DNA of 64,000 nucleotides from CALMEC01 sp964531025 (GCA_964531025.1 CAZHDY010000002.1:1-64000), one strand, 5' to 3'. Shown: positions 1-9,264, counted from the first letter of the stretch. Notes: generated from the letters alone by a model not told the origin. Made by a program: numbers and translations.

Positions 1-16
1 GCCGGTGGTTGTCGTT

Positions 17-37
17 GATGCGCATTCGAGGCGCATC
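17..37 (-). terminator. hairpin downstream of rpsO
   Basis: A 7-bp perfect stem (GATGCGC/GCGCATC) with a 7-nt loop lies 19 nt after the rpsO stop. It has no T tract, so it may be an RNA-processing or stability structure (rpsO-pnp junctions often have one) rather than an intrinsic terminator. pnp would lie beyond the window edge and is not visible. Confidence 0.35.
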
Positions 38-55
38 CCTCGTGGGACCGGTCGA

Positions 56-319
56 CTATCGACGCAGTCCGAGTTCGTCGATGAGGGCGCGATAGCCCTC
101 AAGGTCGGTGCGCTGGAGATAGTTCAAGAGCCGTCGACGGCGACCGACCATCATGAGCAGTCCGCGACGCGAGTGATGATCATGCTTGTGCGTGCGGAGG
201 TGCTCCGTCAGCGTGTTGATGCGGTCCGTGAGGATCGCGATCTGCACCTGGGGCGAGCCGGTGTCCGACTCGTGGCGCCGATGGGCCTCGATGACCCCGG
301 CCTTGCGTTCTTTGTCCAT
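56..319 (-). CDS. rpsO: 30S ribosomal protein S15
   Basis: Small-subunit protein that binds the central domain of 16S rRNA early in 30S assembly. The product is 87 aa, close to the usual 88-89. It carries the S15 signatures DTGSPQVQIA and the basic HDHHSRRGLL segment followed by RRRRLLNYL. The ATG at 319 is chosen because AAGGAG sits 6 nt upstream; an in-frame start 21 nt further up has no such site. It is the last gene visible in the ribF-rpsO run. The 128-nt spacer to ribF is enough for its own promoter or an autoregulatory leader, neither of which can be assigned with confidence. Confidence 0.97.
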   Translation of the reverse strand: MDKERKAGVIEAHRRHESDTGSPQVQIAILTDRINTLTEHLRTHKHDHHSRRGLLMMVGRRRRLLNYLQRTDLEGYRALIDELGLRR

Positions 320-447
320 TGTTCTCCTTGACACGGCCACGGCGCAGAAACCCTGGGGCCCCGCACCGGGTCGACTCAGTAATACGAAGATCCGATCCGT
401 TCACCGCCCGTTGAGGGGGAACCGACCGCACCTTCGAGCACAGCGTA

Positions 448-1398
448 TCAAAGCGCTTCGGCGTACTCCGTCGCGACCTCGCGAGCCCGCTCGATGTCCC
501 GGTTGATCTGGGCCACGAGTGCCTCGGCGTTGACGAAGCGCTGTTCCGGCCGCAGGTGCTCCAGGAATTCCAGTCGCACCTTCTCGCCGTAGATATCGCC
601 GCCGTCATAGTCGAGCAGGAAGGCCTCCAGCCGGATCTCGCCCTCGCTGCGGAACGTCGGCGCGTGCCCCACGTTCACGGCCGCCGGATACCACCGGTCC
701 CCGACCCGGCAGCGGGCGGCGTAGACGCCGACGGCGGGGATGGCCATATGTTCCGGGATCGCCACGTTGGCCGTGGGGATGCCCAGACCGGCGCCACGGC
801 CGTCACCGGTGACCACGGGCCCGTCGAGTATGTGCGGTCGCCCCAGCAACTCGCCGGCCTCGGCGACCTCGCCCTGCGCGATGAGCCGGCGTATCCGGGT
901 TGACGAGACCGGCTTGTGGTCCTCGCTCGTGACCAGCGTCGGCAGCTCGACCTCCATGCCGTGCTCGACACCCCAGTCGCGAAGCATGCCGGCCGTACCC
1001 GCACCCCCTGATCCGAAGCGGAAATTGCGGCCGACCGCGACGGTGCGCGCCGCGACGGGCGATGCCTCGAGGATCCCGCAGAACTCCTCCCAGCCGATCT
1101 GGGAGAACTCGCGCGTAAAGGGGATCTCGAGCAGGACGTCCACACCCAGAGAGGCGATGAGGTCCGCGCGGATGGCGGAGTCGGTCAGCATCGCCGGCTT
1201 GAGCTCCGGATGGAGCACGACGAGCGGGTTCGGATCGAATGTGATGATCAGCGACGGCACCCCGAGACGGCGCGCCGATTCGACCGCCAGCCGGATGATC
1301 TCGCGGTGACCGATGTGGACCCCGTCGAACACCCCGATGGCGACGGCGTGTCCGGGTCCGTCGGCCGGCAGCGACGCGATGTCCTGATGAATTCTCAT
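448..1398 (-). CDS. ribF: bifunctional riboflavin kinase / FAD synthetase
   Basis: Phosphorylates riboflavin to FMN and adenylates FMN to FAD in the cytoplasm. The 316-aa length is normal. The N-terminal nucleotidyltransferase half has GVFDGVHIGH near residue 22 and the RNFRFGSGG and SSTRIR motifs. The C-terminal kinase half has GLGIPTANV and NVGHAPTF. The start overlaps the truB stop by 4 nt (ATGA), so the two are probably translationally coupled. The truB-ribF-rpsO order is widely conserved in bacteria. Confidence 0.96.
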   Translation of the reverse strand: MRIHQDIASLPADGPGHAVAIGVFDGVHIGHREIIRLAVESARRLGVPSLIITFDPNPLVVLHPELKPAMLTDSAIRADLIASLGVDVLLEIPFTREFSQIGWEEFCGILEASPVAARTVAVGRNFRFGSGGAGTAGMLRDWGVEHGMEVELPTLVTSEDHKPVSSTRIRRLIAQGEVAEAGELLGRPHILDGPVVTGDGRGAGLGIPTANVAIPEHMAIPAVGVYAARCRVGDRWYPAAVNVGHAPTFRSEGEIRLEAFLLDYDGGDIYGEKVRLEFLEHLRPEQRFVNAEALVAQINRDIERAREVATEYAEAL

Positions 1399-2279
1399 GC
1401 GAGCACCACACGTGGTTTGGTCCGGTCGTCCTCGACGGCGGCGATCGCGACCAGCCGGTCACGGGCCACCAGGGCGACGGTGTCGGGGCGCCCGGCGCCG
1501 TCCCAGGGCACGGCGCCGCCGTTGGTCACCGTCCGCAGCTCGTCGTCGTCCAGCGACCGGCGTGGCATGCCGGCGAGAGCGTCGACCGGGTTGACGTAAC
1601 CGCGCTCGGGCACGTCCTCGACCGCGACGGCGTCCTGGATCACGAGGTGACCGACGGCCGTACGCCGGAGCTCCGCGCAGTAGGCGCCGCAGCCCAGGGT
1701 CTCGCCCAGATCGACCGCCAGCTGACGGATGTAGGTGCCCTTCGAACAGGTCACGTCGAGATCTAACCAGCTTCCGTCGGGCGACGACTCGAGCAGCTCG
1801 GCGTGAAGGACGGTGATCGGGCGTTCCGGCGCCTCGACGACGGCACCGCGACGGGCACTGCGGTGCAGGGGCACACCGTCCACCTTGACGGCCGAGTAGG
1901 CCGGTACGCGCTGCGTGGACTCGCCGACCAGGTCTCCGACCGCGGCCCCGAGCGCCTCCTGTGAGGGCAGAGATGCACCGGTGGGGGTGATCGGCCCCTC
2001 GGGGTCCCCCGTCGGGGAGGTCGCTCCCAGCCGGATGCGCGCCGTGTAGCGCTTCGTCATCGACGTGAGGTACGGCGTGAGGCGCGTGGCACGTCCGGTG
2101 ACGATCACCAGCAGGCCGGTGGCGAACGGATCGAGTGTCCCGGTATGACCGACCTTCACCCCGCGGCCGACCTGACGCCGGATGCGGGCGACCACGTCGT
2201 GGGAGGTCGGTCCGGCGGGCTTGTCGACGAGCCACACGCCCAGCCCGACCCGCTGCTTCTGGTCGCTGTTCTCCGGCAC
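1395..2279 (-). CDS. truB: tRNA pseudouridine(55) synthase
   Basis: Isomerises U55 in the T loop of tRNAs. The 294-aa protein has the TruB catalytic motif GHTGTLDPFATG with the nucleophilic Asp around residue 51, then KRYTARIRLG and CSKGTYIRQLA. The C-terminal 70 residues look like the usual PUA-like tail of actinobacterial TruB. It starts 12 nt after the stop of the DHH phosphoesterase and overlaps ribF by 4 nt, so it is an internal gene of the nusA-infB operon. Confidence 0.96.
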   Translation of the reverse strand: MPENSDQKQRVGLGVWLVDKPAGPTSHDVVARIRRQVGRGVKVGHTGTLDPFATGLLVIVTGRATRLTPYLTSMTKRYTARIRLGATSPTGDPEGPITPTGASLPSQEALGAAVGDLVGESTQRVPAYSAVKVDGVPLHRSARRGAVVEAPERPITVLHAELLESSPDGSWLDLDVTCSKGTYIRQLAVDLGETLGCGAYCAELRRTAVGHLVIQDAVAVEDVPERGYVNPVDALAGMPRRSLDDDELRTVTNGGAVPWDGAGRPDTVALVARDRLVAIAAVEDDRTKPRVVLA

Positions 2280-2291
2280 CGTCGTGGGACT

Positions 2292-3284
2292 CTACTCCCG
2301 TCCCAACGCGCGGCCGACCTCTGCGGTGAGCCAGGTGACGATCTCGGCCGGGGTCTTCGTCGTCGTGAGGCCGGCGGCCGCGCGGTGTCCGCCTCCCCCC
2401 TCCTGGTGGGCGATGGCCGACACGTCGACGGCCTCGTTCGCCGCTCGCAACGAGACGCGCTGTCCTCCCTCCACGGGGCGCACGCTCGCGGCGACCACCA
2501 CGCCCTTCACCCCGCGCAGTGCCTCGGCGACACCGTCGGTGTCGCCCGTTCCGGCCGCCGCGAAGTCGTCCTCGGTGAGGACGCCGACGAGAAGTCGTCC
2601 GTCCAGGGCGGAGGTCGCCCCAACGAGGGCGCGGCCGAGCAGGCGCTTCTTCGACAGTGGGGTGTTCTCGTAAAGCCGCCGCGCGATGGCGGCGATGTCG
2701 ATACCGGTCGCCGCGAGACGAGCCGCCGCGGTGAACGTGGAGGGCCGTACGTTCGAGTAGGAGAAGCGACCGGTGTCGGTGACGATGCCCACGTGGAGCG
2801 CCTCGGCGATGTCGCGATCGAAGGTCCAGCCGAGCCGCTCGAACAGGTTGACGACGATCTCCGCGGTCGACGAAGCCGTTGCGTCGATGTGGTTGATGTC
2901 TCCGAAACGCCCGTTGTCGTGGTGATGGTCGATGTTCACCACGGTTCCGGCCAGCGACGCCGCCGGGGGCCCGGCGGTCAGACGCTGTTCGGATGCGCAG
3001 TCGAGCGCGATCAGCATGCGGTCCGGAGAGTCCTGGGGCAGTACCGAGACAACCGATTCGCCCTCTCGCAAGAGGAAGCGGAGGTCGTCGGGAACGGCCG
3101 GCACGTGCGGATGCCACATCACCGCGTCTCGCCCTCCGGCGCGCAGGCCCCGCGTGACGGCGACCATCGATCCGATGGCGTCCCCGTCCGGGTTCTCGTG
3201 GGTGGCCACGATGTACCCGCCGGGATGATCCCCGATGACCTGCGCGACCTCCTCCAGCGTGCGATCCGTGACGGACGTCGTCAC
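2292..3284 (-). CDS. nrnA: DHH/DHHA1 phosphoesterase (NrnA-type nanoRNase / pAp phosphatase)
   Basis: Predicted Mn-dependent 3'-exonuclease on very short RNAs and/or 3'-phosphoadenosine-5'-phosphate phosphatase. The 330-aa protein shows the DHH metal motifs in order: ENPDGDAIGS near residue 30, LIALDCAS near 92 and NIDHHHDN near 118. The DHHA1 substrate domain at the C terminus has GGGGHRAAAG. Its position between rbfA and truB is conserved in Gram-positives. It overlaps the rbfA stop by 4 nt. Family assignment is firm; which substrate dominates in vivo is not visible. Confidence 0.92.
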   Translation of the reverse strand: MTTSVTDRTLEEVAQVIGDHPGGYIVATHENPDGDAIGSMVAVTRGLRAGGRDAVMWHPHVPAVPDDLRFLLREGESVVSVLPQDSPDRMLIALDCASEQRLTAGPPAASLAGTVVNIDHHHDNGRFGDINHIDATASSTAEIVVNLFERLGWTFDRDIAEALHVGIVTDTGRFSYSNVRPSTFTAAARLAATGIDIAAIARRLYENTPLSKKRLLGRALVGATSALDGRLLVGVLTEDDFAAAGTGDTDGVAEALRGVKGVVVAASVRPVEGGQRVSLRAANEAVDVSAIAHQEGGGGHRAAAGLTTTKTPAEIVTWLTAEVGRALGRE

Positions 3285-3655
3285 GATGCCGTGTCCTCCC
3301 GCTCGTCGGATGCCGCGGTCACCTCGTCGATGAGCCGTGTGAGCCGGTCCGCGTTCTCCTGGTGGTCGTCGTGCTCGAACCGAAGCTGCGGGGTGTTGCG
3401 CGTACGCAGCTGACGGCCCACCCGTCCCTGCAGGACGCCCGCGGCCGAGGCCAGGGCCGCCGCGGCACCGTCGCGTCGTGCGGGATCGAAGACCGTCCAG
3501 TAGACGGTGGCGACGCTCGTGTCCTCCGATGCGCGGACACCGGTGATGGTCACGAGCGACAGGCGCGGGTCCGACAGGTCGCGCTGCACGCCCTCGGCGA
3601 TGATCTCGCGGAGCGCCTCGTTGATCCTTCGTTGGCGCGGGGTCACACGTGCCAC
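3281..3655 (-). CDS. rbfA: 30S ribosome-binding factor A
   Basis: KH-fold assembly factor that binds free 30S subunits during late 16S rRNA maturation. At 124 aa it has the expected length. Recognisable segments are RQRRINEALREIIAEG at the N terminus and DPRLSLVTITGV. The TVYWTVF strand and the TPQLRFEHD block follow. It overlaps the upstream DUF503 gene by 13 nt and the downstream DHH phosphoesterase by 4 nt. Confidence 0.95.
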   Translation of the reverse strand: MARVTPRQRRINEALREIIAEGVQRDLSDPRLSLVTITGVRASEDTSVATVYWTVFDPARRDGAAAALASAAGVLQGRVGRQLRTRNTPQLRFEHDDHQENADRLTRLIDEVTAASDEREDTAS

Positions 3656-3975
3656 GATCCCTCCTCCTCGATGAGTTCGCGGGCGGACCGCATCACGCGG
3701 TCCACGGCGACCGTATCGAACACGCTGCGGTCGATGACCCGCCGGGCGTCGTCGAGCAGCCCGTTGACACCGTGCGCGTCACGGGCGACGACCGCGACGG
3801 TGAGCTCGGCGCGCCGCAGAAGGTCATGCGAACCGCTCTCGGTGACGGCGGCTCCCGTGGCCCGCTGGAGATCGGCCCGCAGTCGGGCCAGGGCCTTACG
3901 CTTGTCCTTGAGAGACTCGGACATCTCGAGCGAGAGGTCGGCGACCAGCACCCCGACGAATCCGCCTCGGCTCAC
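3643..3975 (-). CDS. DUF503 (YlxP-like) protein
   Basis: A 110-aa protein of the DUF503 family, typically found between infB and rbfA; its biochemical role is unknown. The family pattern is visible: GVLVADLSLE at the N terminus, SLKDKRKALARLRADL in the first helix and AELTVAVVARDA in the central strand. Such small ferredoxin-like proteins are thought to act in ribosome or RNA metabolism because of this genomic position, which is inference. It starts 26 nt after the infB stop. Confidence 0.88.
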   Translation of the reverse strand: MSRGGFVGVLVADLSLEMSESLKDKRKALARLRADLQRATGAAVTESGSHDLLRRAELTVAVVARDAHGVNGLLDDARRVIDRSVFDTVAVDRVMRSARELIEEEGSWHV

Positions 3976-4001
3976 CGGTCGCCTTCCTCGTGCCCCTTAG
4001 G

Positions 4002-6935
4002 TCAGGTCGAAGGCGACGACGAGGACTCGACCGAGTCCGCCGCCGGCGCCTGCTCGGTGCGGGCGACCTCGGTGAGTTCGTACACCTCGATGGTGTCACC
4101 CTCCTTGACGTCGTTGTAGCCCTCGATGACCACACCGCACTCGAAGCCCTGCGTGACCTCGCGGGCGTCGTCGTCGAACCGGCGGAGCGACCCGACCTTG
4201 CCCTCGAACACGACGGTCCCGTCGCGCACGAGGCGCATGTTGGCGTTGCGGCGGATGAGGCCCTCGGTGACGTAGCAACCGGCGATCGTTCCGATGCGCG
4301 ATGCGCGGAAGGTCTCGCGGACCTCGAGCGAGCCGAGCTGGCTCTCGACGATCTCCGGGGAGAGCATTCCGATGAGGGCGTCGCGGACGTCCTCGATGGC
4401 GCGGTAGATGATCCGGTACGACCGGAGGTCGACGCCCTCGCGCTCGGCGAGGGCCCGGGCCTCGGGCCGCGGACGGACGTTGAACGCGATCACGATGGCC
4501 TCGGAGGCCGCCGCCAGGTTGATGTCCGACTCGGTGACGGCACCGACACCGGTGTGGATCACCCGGAGACGGACCTCGGTCTGCTCGAGCCCCTCCAGCG
4601 CGTCCCGGAGCGCCTCGACCGAACCGTGCACGTCCGCCTTGATGATGATGTTGAGCTCGTTGAGCCCCTCCTGAACGCGCGCGAACAGGTCCTCCAGGGA
4701 CACCGGCCGGCGGTTGGCGAGCTCCTGCGCACGGATGCGATGCGAACGCTGCGCCGCCAGCTGGCGGGCGACGCGCTCGTTCTCGACCGCACGGAAGCGG
4801 TCACCGGCCTCCGGGACCCCGCCCATACCCAGGATCTCGGCAGGGACCGACGGGCCGGCGGTCTCGATGGACTCGGCGTTGTAGTCGTGCATCGCGCGCA
4901 CGCGACCGAATGTCTGTCCGACGAGAAGCACGTCACCGACATTCAGCGTTCCGCGCTGCACGAGCAGGGTGCAGACGGGACCGCGACCGGCGTCGAGGCG
5001 CGACTCGATGACGCTTCCGGATGCCGGGGCGTCCGGGTTCGCCTGCGGCGTCGCATCGACGTCGGCGATGAGCAGAACGGTGTCCAGCAGTGAGTCGAGC
5101 CCCTGGCGCGCCTTGGCGGACACCTCGATGAACTCGTACGTGCCGCCCCACGAGGTCGGGATGATCTCGTGCTGCGACAGCTCCTGACGGACCCGGTCGG
5201 GGTTGGCGTCCGGCTTGTCGATCTTGTTGATCGCGATCATGAACGGCACCTCGGCCGCCTTCGCGTGGTCGATCGCCTCGAGCGTGGTCGGCATGACGCC
5301 GTCGTCGGCGGCCACGACGATCACGGCGACATCGGTGATCTTCGCGCCACGGGCACGCATGGCGGTGAACGCCTCGTGGCCCGGGGTGTCCAGGAACGTG
5401 ATGAGCCGGTCGTTGTGGTGGACCTGGTAGGCACCGATGTGCTGCGTGATGCCACCGGCCTCACCGGCCACGACCTCCGTCTCACGGATGGCGTCCAGGA
5501 GCGAGGTCTTACCGTGGTCGACGTGACCCATGACGGTGACGACGGGAGCACGGGCGACGACGCTACCGGGCGGATCCTCCTCCTCGAACGCGAACTCGTC
5601 CTCCTCCTCTGCGTGGACGATGACCACCTTGCGCTCCAGCTCCGAAGCGACGAGCTCGATCTCGTCGTCGGAAAGCGACTGCGTGATGGTGGCCATCTCA
5701 CCGATCGCCATGAGGGTGGTGATGATGCGCGTCGCGGGGACGCCGAGGGCCTCCGAGATCTCCTTGATCGTCGCACCCGAACGGATGTCGACGGGCGGCA
5801 TCTCGGACGGCGGGATCGTGACCGCCGGCTCGCGCTCCTCCTGCTTGTTCTTGCGGCCGCCACGCCGGTCGCGGCCCTGCGGGCCGCCCGGACCGCGACG
5901 CCCGGCCTGGGCGTCGATGACGACCCGTCGCCGACGGCCACCGGGACCCGGACGTCCCGGGATGTCGCGCTCGCCCGGACGGCGGGGATCGCGGATCCCA
6001 CCTGCCCCGCCGGTGCCGGTGCCGGTGGCCGGACCGGTACCCGGTGCACGCTGGGGCTCGTCGGCGGCACGGCGAAGCGGCGGCCGTGGGGCCGGGGGCT
6101 CGGCACGGCGCAGCGGGGGTCGCGGCGGCGGTGGCGTCGGCGGGACGACCTTCCGGCGTCCTCCCTTTGCGGCGGGACCGGCGGCGTCATCCACGGGTGC
6201 GTCGCCCTCGGCGGTCGCCGCGGGTTCGGCGTCCTCGCCCTCGGCGGGAACGGCCGGCTCTGTTTCCGTCTCGGTGTCGGCCGGCGCCGGCGCCTCCTCC
6301 ACGGGTGCGGATTCCGCCTCGGCGGCCACGGTCTCCGGAGCCGTCTCGGCGAGAGCAGGTTCCTCAGGCGCGGCCGGGGTCTCGGGCGTCACGGCTTCCG
6401 GCGTCGCAGCCTCCGGCTGCTCGGCGGTCTCCGTGGTCTCCTCGGGAGTCACCGGTTCCGCGGCGGCGGGCGTCTCCTCCACCGGAGCGGCGGGTGTCGC
6501 CTCGACCTCGGGCTCCGTGGCCTCGGGAGTCGTCTCCTCGGCTGTGGGCACCTCGGGAGCCGGTGCCTCGGCCTCGACGGGCGCGGCAGGAGTGTCCGCC
6601 GCCGGTGTCTCGGCGGGAGCAGCCTCGGGCTCGGGTTCGGGTGCCGGCTTCGGCTTGCGACGCGCGCGCGGCTTCGGCTTGGGCTTCTCCTCGTCCTTGG
6701 CGGCCTTCTTCGGCTTCTCCTTGGCCTCCTTGGCGGCCGCGATGGTCGCGTCCATCGACTCCGGGCGCGGGTAGCGCTTCGGGTTCAGGACGTGAAGCGC
6801 CTCACCGACGATCACCGTGGACGACGCCGTTTTGACGGGCAGCCCTTCTCGTTGCAGACGCTGCAGAACGAGGCTGCTCGGCAGCCCCTCGTCCCGTGCG
6901 ATCTCATGTACCCGCCGCTTTTCCGTCAGATCCAT
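4002..6935 (-). CDS. infB: translation initiation factor IF-2
   Basis: GTPase that delivers initiator tRNA to the 30S subunit and promotes subunit joining. The product is 977 aa, at the long end because of an Ala/Pro/Glu-rich linker at roughly residues 70-290, followed by a Gly/Arg-rich stretch. An IF2_N module (VHEIARDEGLPSSLVL) comes first. The G domain starts near residue 466 with GHVDHGKTSLLD, then DTPGHEAFTAMR and NKIDKPDAN. The C-terminal IF2 domains are complete. ATG at 6935 is preferred over an in-frame GTG at 6941 because GAGGGG lies 5 nt upstream of the ATG, too close to the GTG. The ylxR stop is 9 nt upstream. Confidence 0.97.
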   Translation of the reverse strand: MDLTEKRRVHEIARDEGLPSSLVLQRLQREGLPVKTASSTVIVGEALHVLNPKRYPRPESMDATIAAAKEAKEKPKKAAKDEEKPKPKPRARRKPKPAPEPEPEAAPAETPAADTPAAPVEAEAPAPEVPTAEETTPEATEPEVEATPAAPVEETPAAAEPVTPEETTETAEQPEAATPEAVTPETPAAPEEPALAETAPETVAAEAESAPVEEAPAPADTETETEPAVPAEGEDAEPAATAEGDAPVDDAAGPAAKGGRRKVVPPTPPPPRPPLRRAEPPAPRPPLRRAADEPQRAPGTGPATGTGTGGAGGIRDPRRPGERDIPGRPGPGGRRRRVVIDAQAGRRGPGGPQGRDRRGGRKNKQEEREPAVTIPPSEMPPVDIRSGATIKEISEALGVPATRIITTLMAIGEMATITQSLSDDEIELVASELERKVVIVHAEEEDEFAFEEEDPPGSVVARAPVVTVMGHVDHGKTSLLDAIRETEVVAGEAGGITQHIGAYQVHHNDRLITFLDTPGHEAFTAMRARGAKITDVAVIVVAADDGVMPTTLEAIDHAKAAEVPFMIAINKIDKPDANPDRVRQELSQHEIIPTSWGGTYEFIEVSAKARQGLDSLLDTVLLIADVDATPQANPDAPASGSVIESRLDAGRGPVCTLLVQRGTLNVGDVLLVGQTFGRVRAMHDYNAESIETAGPSVPAEILGMGGVPEAGDRFRAVENERVARQLAAQRSHRIRAQELANRRPVSLEDLFARVQEGLNELNIIIKADVHGSVEALRDALEGLEQTEVRLRVIHTGVGAVTESDINLAAASEAIVIAFNVRPRPEARALAEREGVDLRSYRIIYRAIEDVRDALIGMLSPEIVESQLGSLEVRETFRASRIGTIAGCYVTEGLIRRNANMRLVRDGTVVFEGKVGSLRRFDDDAREVTQGFECGVVIEGYNDVKEGDTIEVYELTEVARTEQAPAADSVESSSSPST

Positions 6936-6944
6936 CCCCACCCC

Positions 6945-7214
6945 TCAGCTCTCAAACTCGTGCACCAGTTCATCGTCGATGGTGAGCGCCCGTCCGCGCA
7001 TCCGCGCCGCCCGTGCAAATGACCGCCGCGAGAGTGCGGCTTCGTAGCATGCCCGAACCGGGCAGACATAGAGGCCACGTCCCGGCATGCGGCCGCGCTC
7101 GTCCCGGACCAGTCGGCCACCATCCCCGTCCGCGCGCACGACGAATCGCGCGAGCTCGCTCTTGGGGCGGCGTACACCGCAGCCCAGACAGCGTCGGATC
7201 GGGACGTGTGCCAC
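6945..7214 (-). CDS. ylxR: YlxR (DUF448) RNA-binding protein
   Basis: Small nucleic-acid-binding protein encoded between nusA and infB; B. subtilis YlxR (RnpM) modulates RNase P. The visible signature is IRRCLGCGVRRPKSEL at the N terminus and GRGLYVCP plus SRRSFARAAR further on. The GTG at 7214 gives 89 aa, begins just before the conserved block and lies 26 nt after the nusA stop. An ATG 102 nt further upstream would need a long overlap with nusA and adds no family sequence. No strong ribosome-binding site is visible, so coupling to nusA is likely. Confidence 0.9.
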   Translation of the reverse strand: MAHVPIRRCLGCGVRRPKSELARFVVRADGDGGRLVRDERGRMPGRGLYVCPVRACYEAALSRRSFARAARMRGRALTIDDELVHEFES

Positions 7215-7239
7215 CGTGCTGGTCGTCCGGGTGCCGTGA

Positions 7240-8754
7240 CTACTCGACCTCCGCCTCGTCGCCACCGTCAGCGTCCGAGCCGACCTCGGCCGTCTCCGCG
7301 CTGGCCGCGTCCTCAACGGGTGCGGCGTCCTCCGTCACGTCATCGGAATCCGTTCCCTCATCGGTGACCGCATCGTCCACCGGCGTGGTCTCCGGAGCCT
7401 CCTCGGGCACCGTCGCCTCTTCGGTCGTCGCGACGGCCTCCGGACCATCCTCCGCCGGGGCCTCGCCCGACGTCGTGTCGGAGTCGGCACTGACGGCCTC
7501 GGTCGGACCGACGGTCTCGCCGGCCGCCTCCATCTGCGCAAGGCGTGCGTGTGCGGGAAGGCTGCAGTACCGCGTGCCCGGGATCGCCGCGTTCACGCAG
7601 CGCTTGCCGTTGCGCAGAATGGCGGCGCACCGGACCAGCTCACCCTCGCTGCCCTCGCCGAACTCGGACCGCGACTCCTCGAGCGCGAACGTGGACTCGC
7701 TCTTGATGTCGATCCGCCAGCCGGTCAGACGCGCGGCGAGACGGGCATTCATGCCCTCCTTGCCGATCGCCAAGGACAGCTGGTCGTCCGGCACGACGAC
7801 GGTGGCCTGACGGTTCTCGTCGTCGACCAGGACCTCGCGGACGCGGGCGGGCGACAGGGCCTTGGCGACGAAGCGCGCGGGCTCGTCGTTGTGCGGGATG
7901 ATGTCGATCTTCTCGCCGCGGAGTTCGCTGACGACCATGCGGACACGCGATCCACGCGGGCCGACGCAGGCGCCGACGGGGTCGACCCCCTGAACCTTCG
8001 ACTCGACCGCGATCTTGGACCGCCATCCGGCCTCGCGCGCGACGCCGCGGATCTCGACGAGCCCGTCCGCCATCTCGGGGACCTCGAGCTCGAAGAGCCG
8101 CTTGATGAGCTCGTCGCTCCGCCGGCTGACGATGACCTGAGGGCCCTTGGCCGAGTGGCGCACGTCCACGATCACGGCCTTGATGCGGGCACCGTGGTCG
8201 TAGCGCTCTCCGTGAACCTGCTCGCTCTCGGGCAGAAGCGCCTCCACGCGACCCAGGTCGACCAGGGTGTAGCGCTGATCGGACTGCTGGATGATGCCGG
8301 TCACGATGTCGCCGATTCGGTCGACGTACTCGTCGTACATCATCTCGCGCTCGGCCTCGCGGATGCGCTGCATCACGACCTGCTTCGCCGTCTGTGCGGC
8401 GATGCGACCGAAGTTGTCGGTGCTGATGTCGACCTCGTCGAGCTCGTCCTCGTCGTACGCGCTCCAGTCGATCTCGGGCTCCGGCGGGACGTAGTCCTCG
8501 GGCGGGCCCTCCTCACCGAAGTCGGGCTCTTCCTGCGGAAGCGTGCGCGGCTCCTCGTCCTCCTCGAGGACGAGCTGAAGGACGCGCATCTCGCCGTCCT
8601 CGCGATCGATGACGACGCGGGCGTACTCGGCCGCCTCTGGCGTCTTGTTGTAGGCGGCGAGAAGGGCATCCTCGAGCGCGAGCAGCAGCGTCTCGGCGCT
8701 GATGCCCTTCTCCCGCTCGATCATCTTCACTGCCTCGAGGATCTCCCGATTCAT
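7240..8754 (-). CDS. nusA: transcription elongation/termination factor NusA
   Basis: RNA polymerase-associated factor acting in pausing, intrinsic termination and antitermination. The 504-aa protein has the N-terminal NusA domain (ALEDALLAAYNKT), an S1 domain (YTLVDLGRVEALLPESE) and two KH domains (GACVGPRGSRVRMV and LAIGKEGMNARLAARL). The last 120 residues are a long acidic, low-complexity tail rich in Glu, Asp and Ala. A YlxR-like Cys segment (RCAAILRNGKRCVNA) precedes the tail. Its ATG overlaps the rimP stop by 4 nt. Confidence 0.97.
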   Translation of the reverse strand: MNREILEAVKMIEREKGISAETLLLALEDALLAAYNKTPEAAEYARVVIDREDGEMRVLQLVLEEDEEPRTLPQEEPDFGEEGPPEDYVPPEPEIDWSAYDEDELDEVDISTDNFGRIAAQTAKQVVMQRIREAEREMMYDEYVDRIGDIVTGIIQQSDQRYTLVDLGRVEALLPESEQVHGERYDHGARIKAVIVDVRHSAKGPQVIVSRRSDELIKRLFELEVPEMADGLVEIRGVAREAGWRSKIAVESKVQGVDPVGACVGPRGSRVRMVVSELRGEKIDIIPHNDEPARFVAKALSPARVREVLVDDENRQATVVVPDDQLSLAIGKEGMNARLAARLTGWRIDIKSESTFALEESRSEFGEGSEGELVRCAAILRNGKRCVNAAIPGTRYCSLPAHARLAQMEAAGETVGPTEAVSADSDTTSGEAPAEDGPEAVATTEEATVPEEAPETTPVDDAVTDEGTDSDDVTEDAAPVEDAASAETAEVGSDADGGDEAEVE

Positions 8755-9215
8755 CCTTCACTCCTCTCGATCAGCCGTCCACGGCCGATCTCATCGAACC
8801 CGACGGTCCTCTCACCCTCAGCCGTCGCGATCACCACACCGGCATCCTCGACCGCCCGCAGAACTCCGGAGATGCGCCGTGCCTTCTTCCCCGGCAACGC
8901 CGTCAACCGGACGACGACACGCTCTCCCACCGCCCGCCGATAGTGATCATGCGTGCGGAGCGGGGGTTCCGGCCCCGGAGACGACACCTCGATACCGAAG
9001 CGATCCCGAAGGCCCGCCCGGTCCAGGACGTGGGTCACATTCGCACACAGGTCGTGCGTCACGCCGTCCGGATGGTCGACGACGACTCGGAGCATCTCGT
9101 CACCATGTGCGCCGACGGTCTGCACCTCGCGCAGATCCACGTCGGGCAGCTCGGCTTCGAGCGCAGCCTCGACCTCCCGTTCAACGCCGGTGTGAGCCAC
9201 CACGGTCAGCGTCAT
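8751..9215 (-). CDS. rimP: ribosome maturation factor RimP
   Basis: Needed for maturation of the 30S subunit. At 154 aa it has the expected size. The conserved pattern is present: LRVVVDHPDGVTHDLCANVTH is the family's RVxID...L.DC.xVS segment, followed by IEVSSPGPEPPLRT (the SPGLxRPL block) and VVRLTALPGKKARRISGVL. It is the first gene of the rimP-nusA-ylxR-infB operon. AAAGGGGAG sits immediately upstream of the ATG. Confidence 0.93.
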   Translation of the reverse strand: MTLTVVAHTGVEREVEAALEAELPDVDLREVQTVGAHGDEMLRVVVDHPDGVTHDLCANVTHVLDRAGLRDRFGIEVSSPGPEPPLRTHDHYRRAVGERVVVRLTALPGKKARRISGVLRAVEDAGVVIATAEGERTVGFDEIGRGRLIERSEG

Positions 9216-9239
9216 CTCCCCTTTCCGAATCCGAGCAAC

Positions 9240-9264
9240 AAAAAAGTGGGCTCAGCACCCACTT
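9240..9264 (-). terminator. terminator-like hairpin in the rimP leader
   Basis: On the minus strand a 7-bp stem AAGTGGG/CCCACTT with a 7-nt loop is followed immediately by a T tract, the form of an intrinsic terminator. It lies after the dtd stop (57 nt away) and 25 nt before the rimP start. It could end dtd transcription. It is also downstream of the candidate rimP promoter at 9305, so it could attenuate the rimP-nusA-infB operon. Confidence 0.7.

Noticed and set aside
1459..3117. 552-codon open frame on the minus strand across truB and nrnA
   Set aside because: It overlaps both real genes in another frame and is an Arg-rich string typical of GC-rich third-position shadows.
5169..7022. 617-codon open frame on the plus strand opposite infB
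   Set aside because: It mirrors the codon bias of infB, including its Ala/Pro/Glu linker, and encodes low-complexity Arg/Gly/Leu sequence with no family pattern. It is an antisense shadow.
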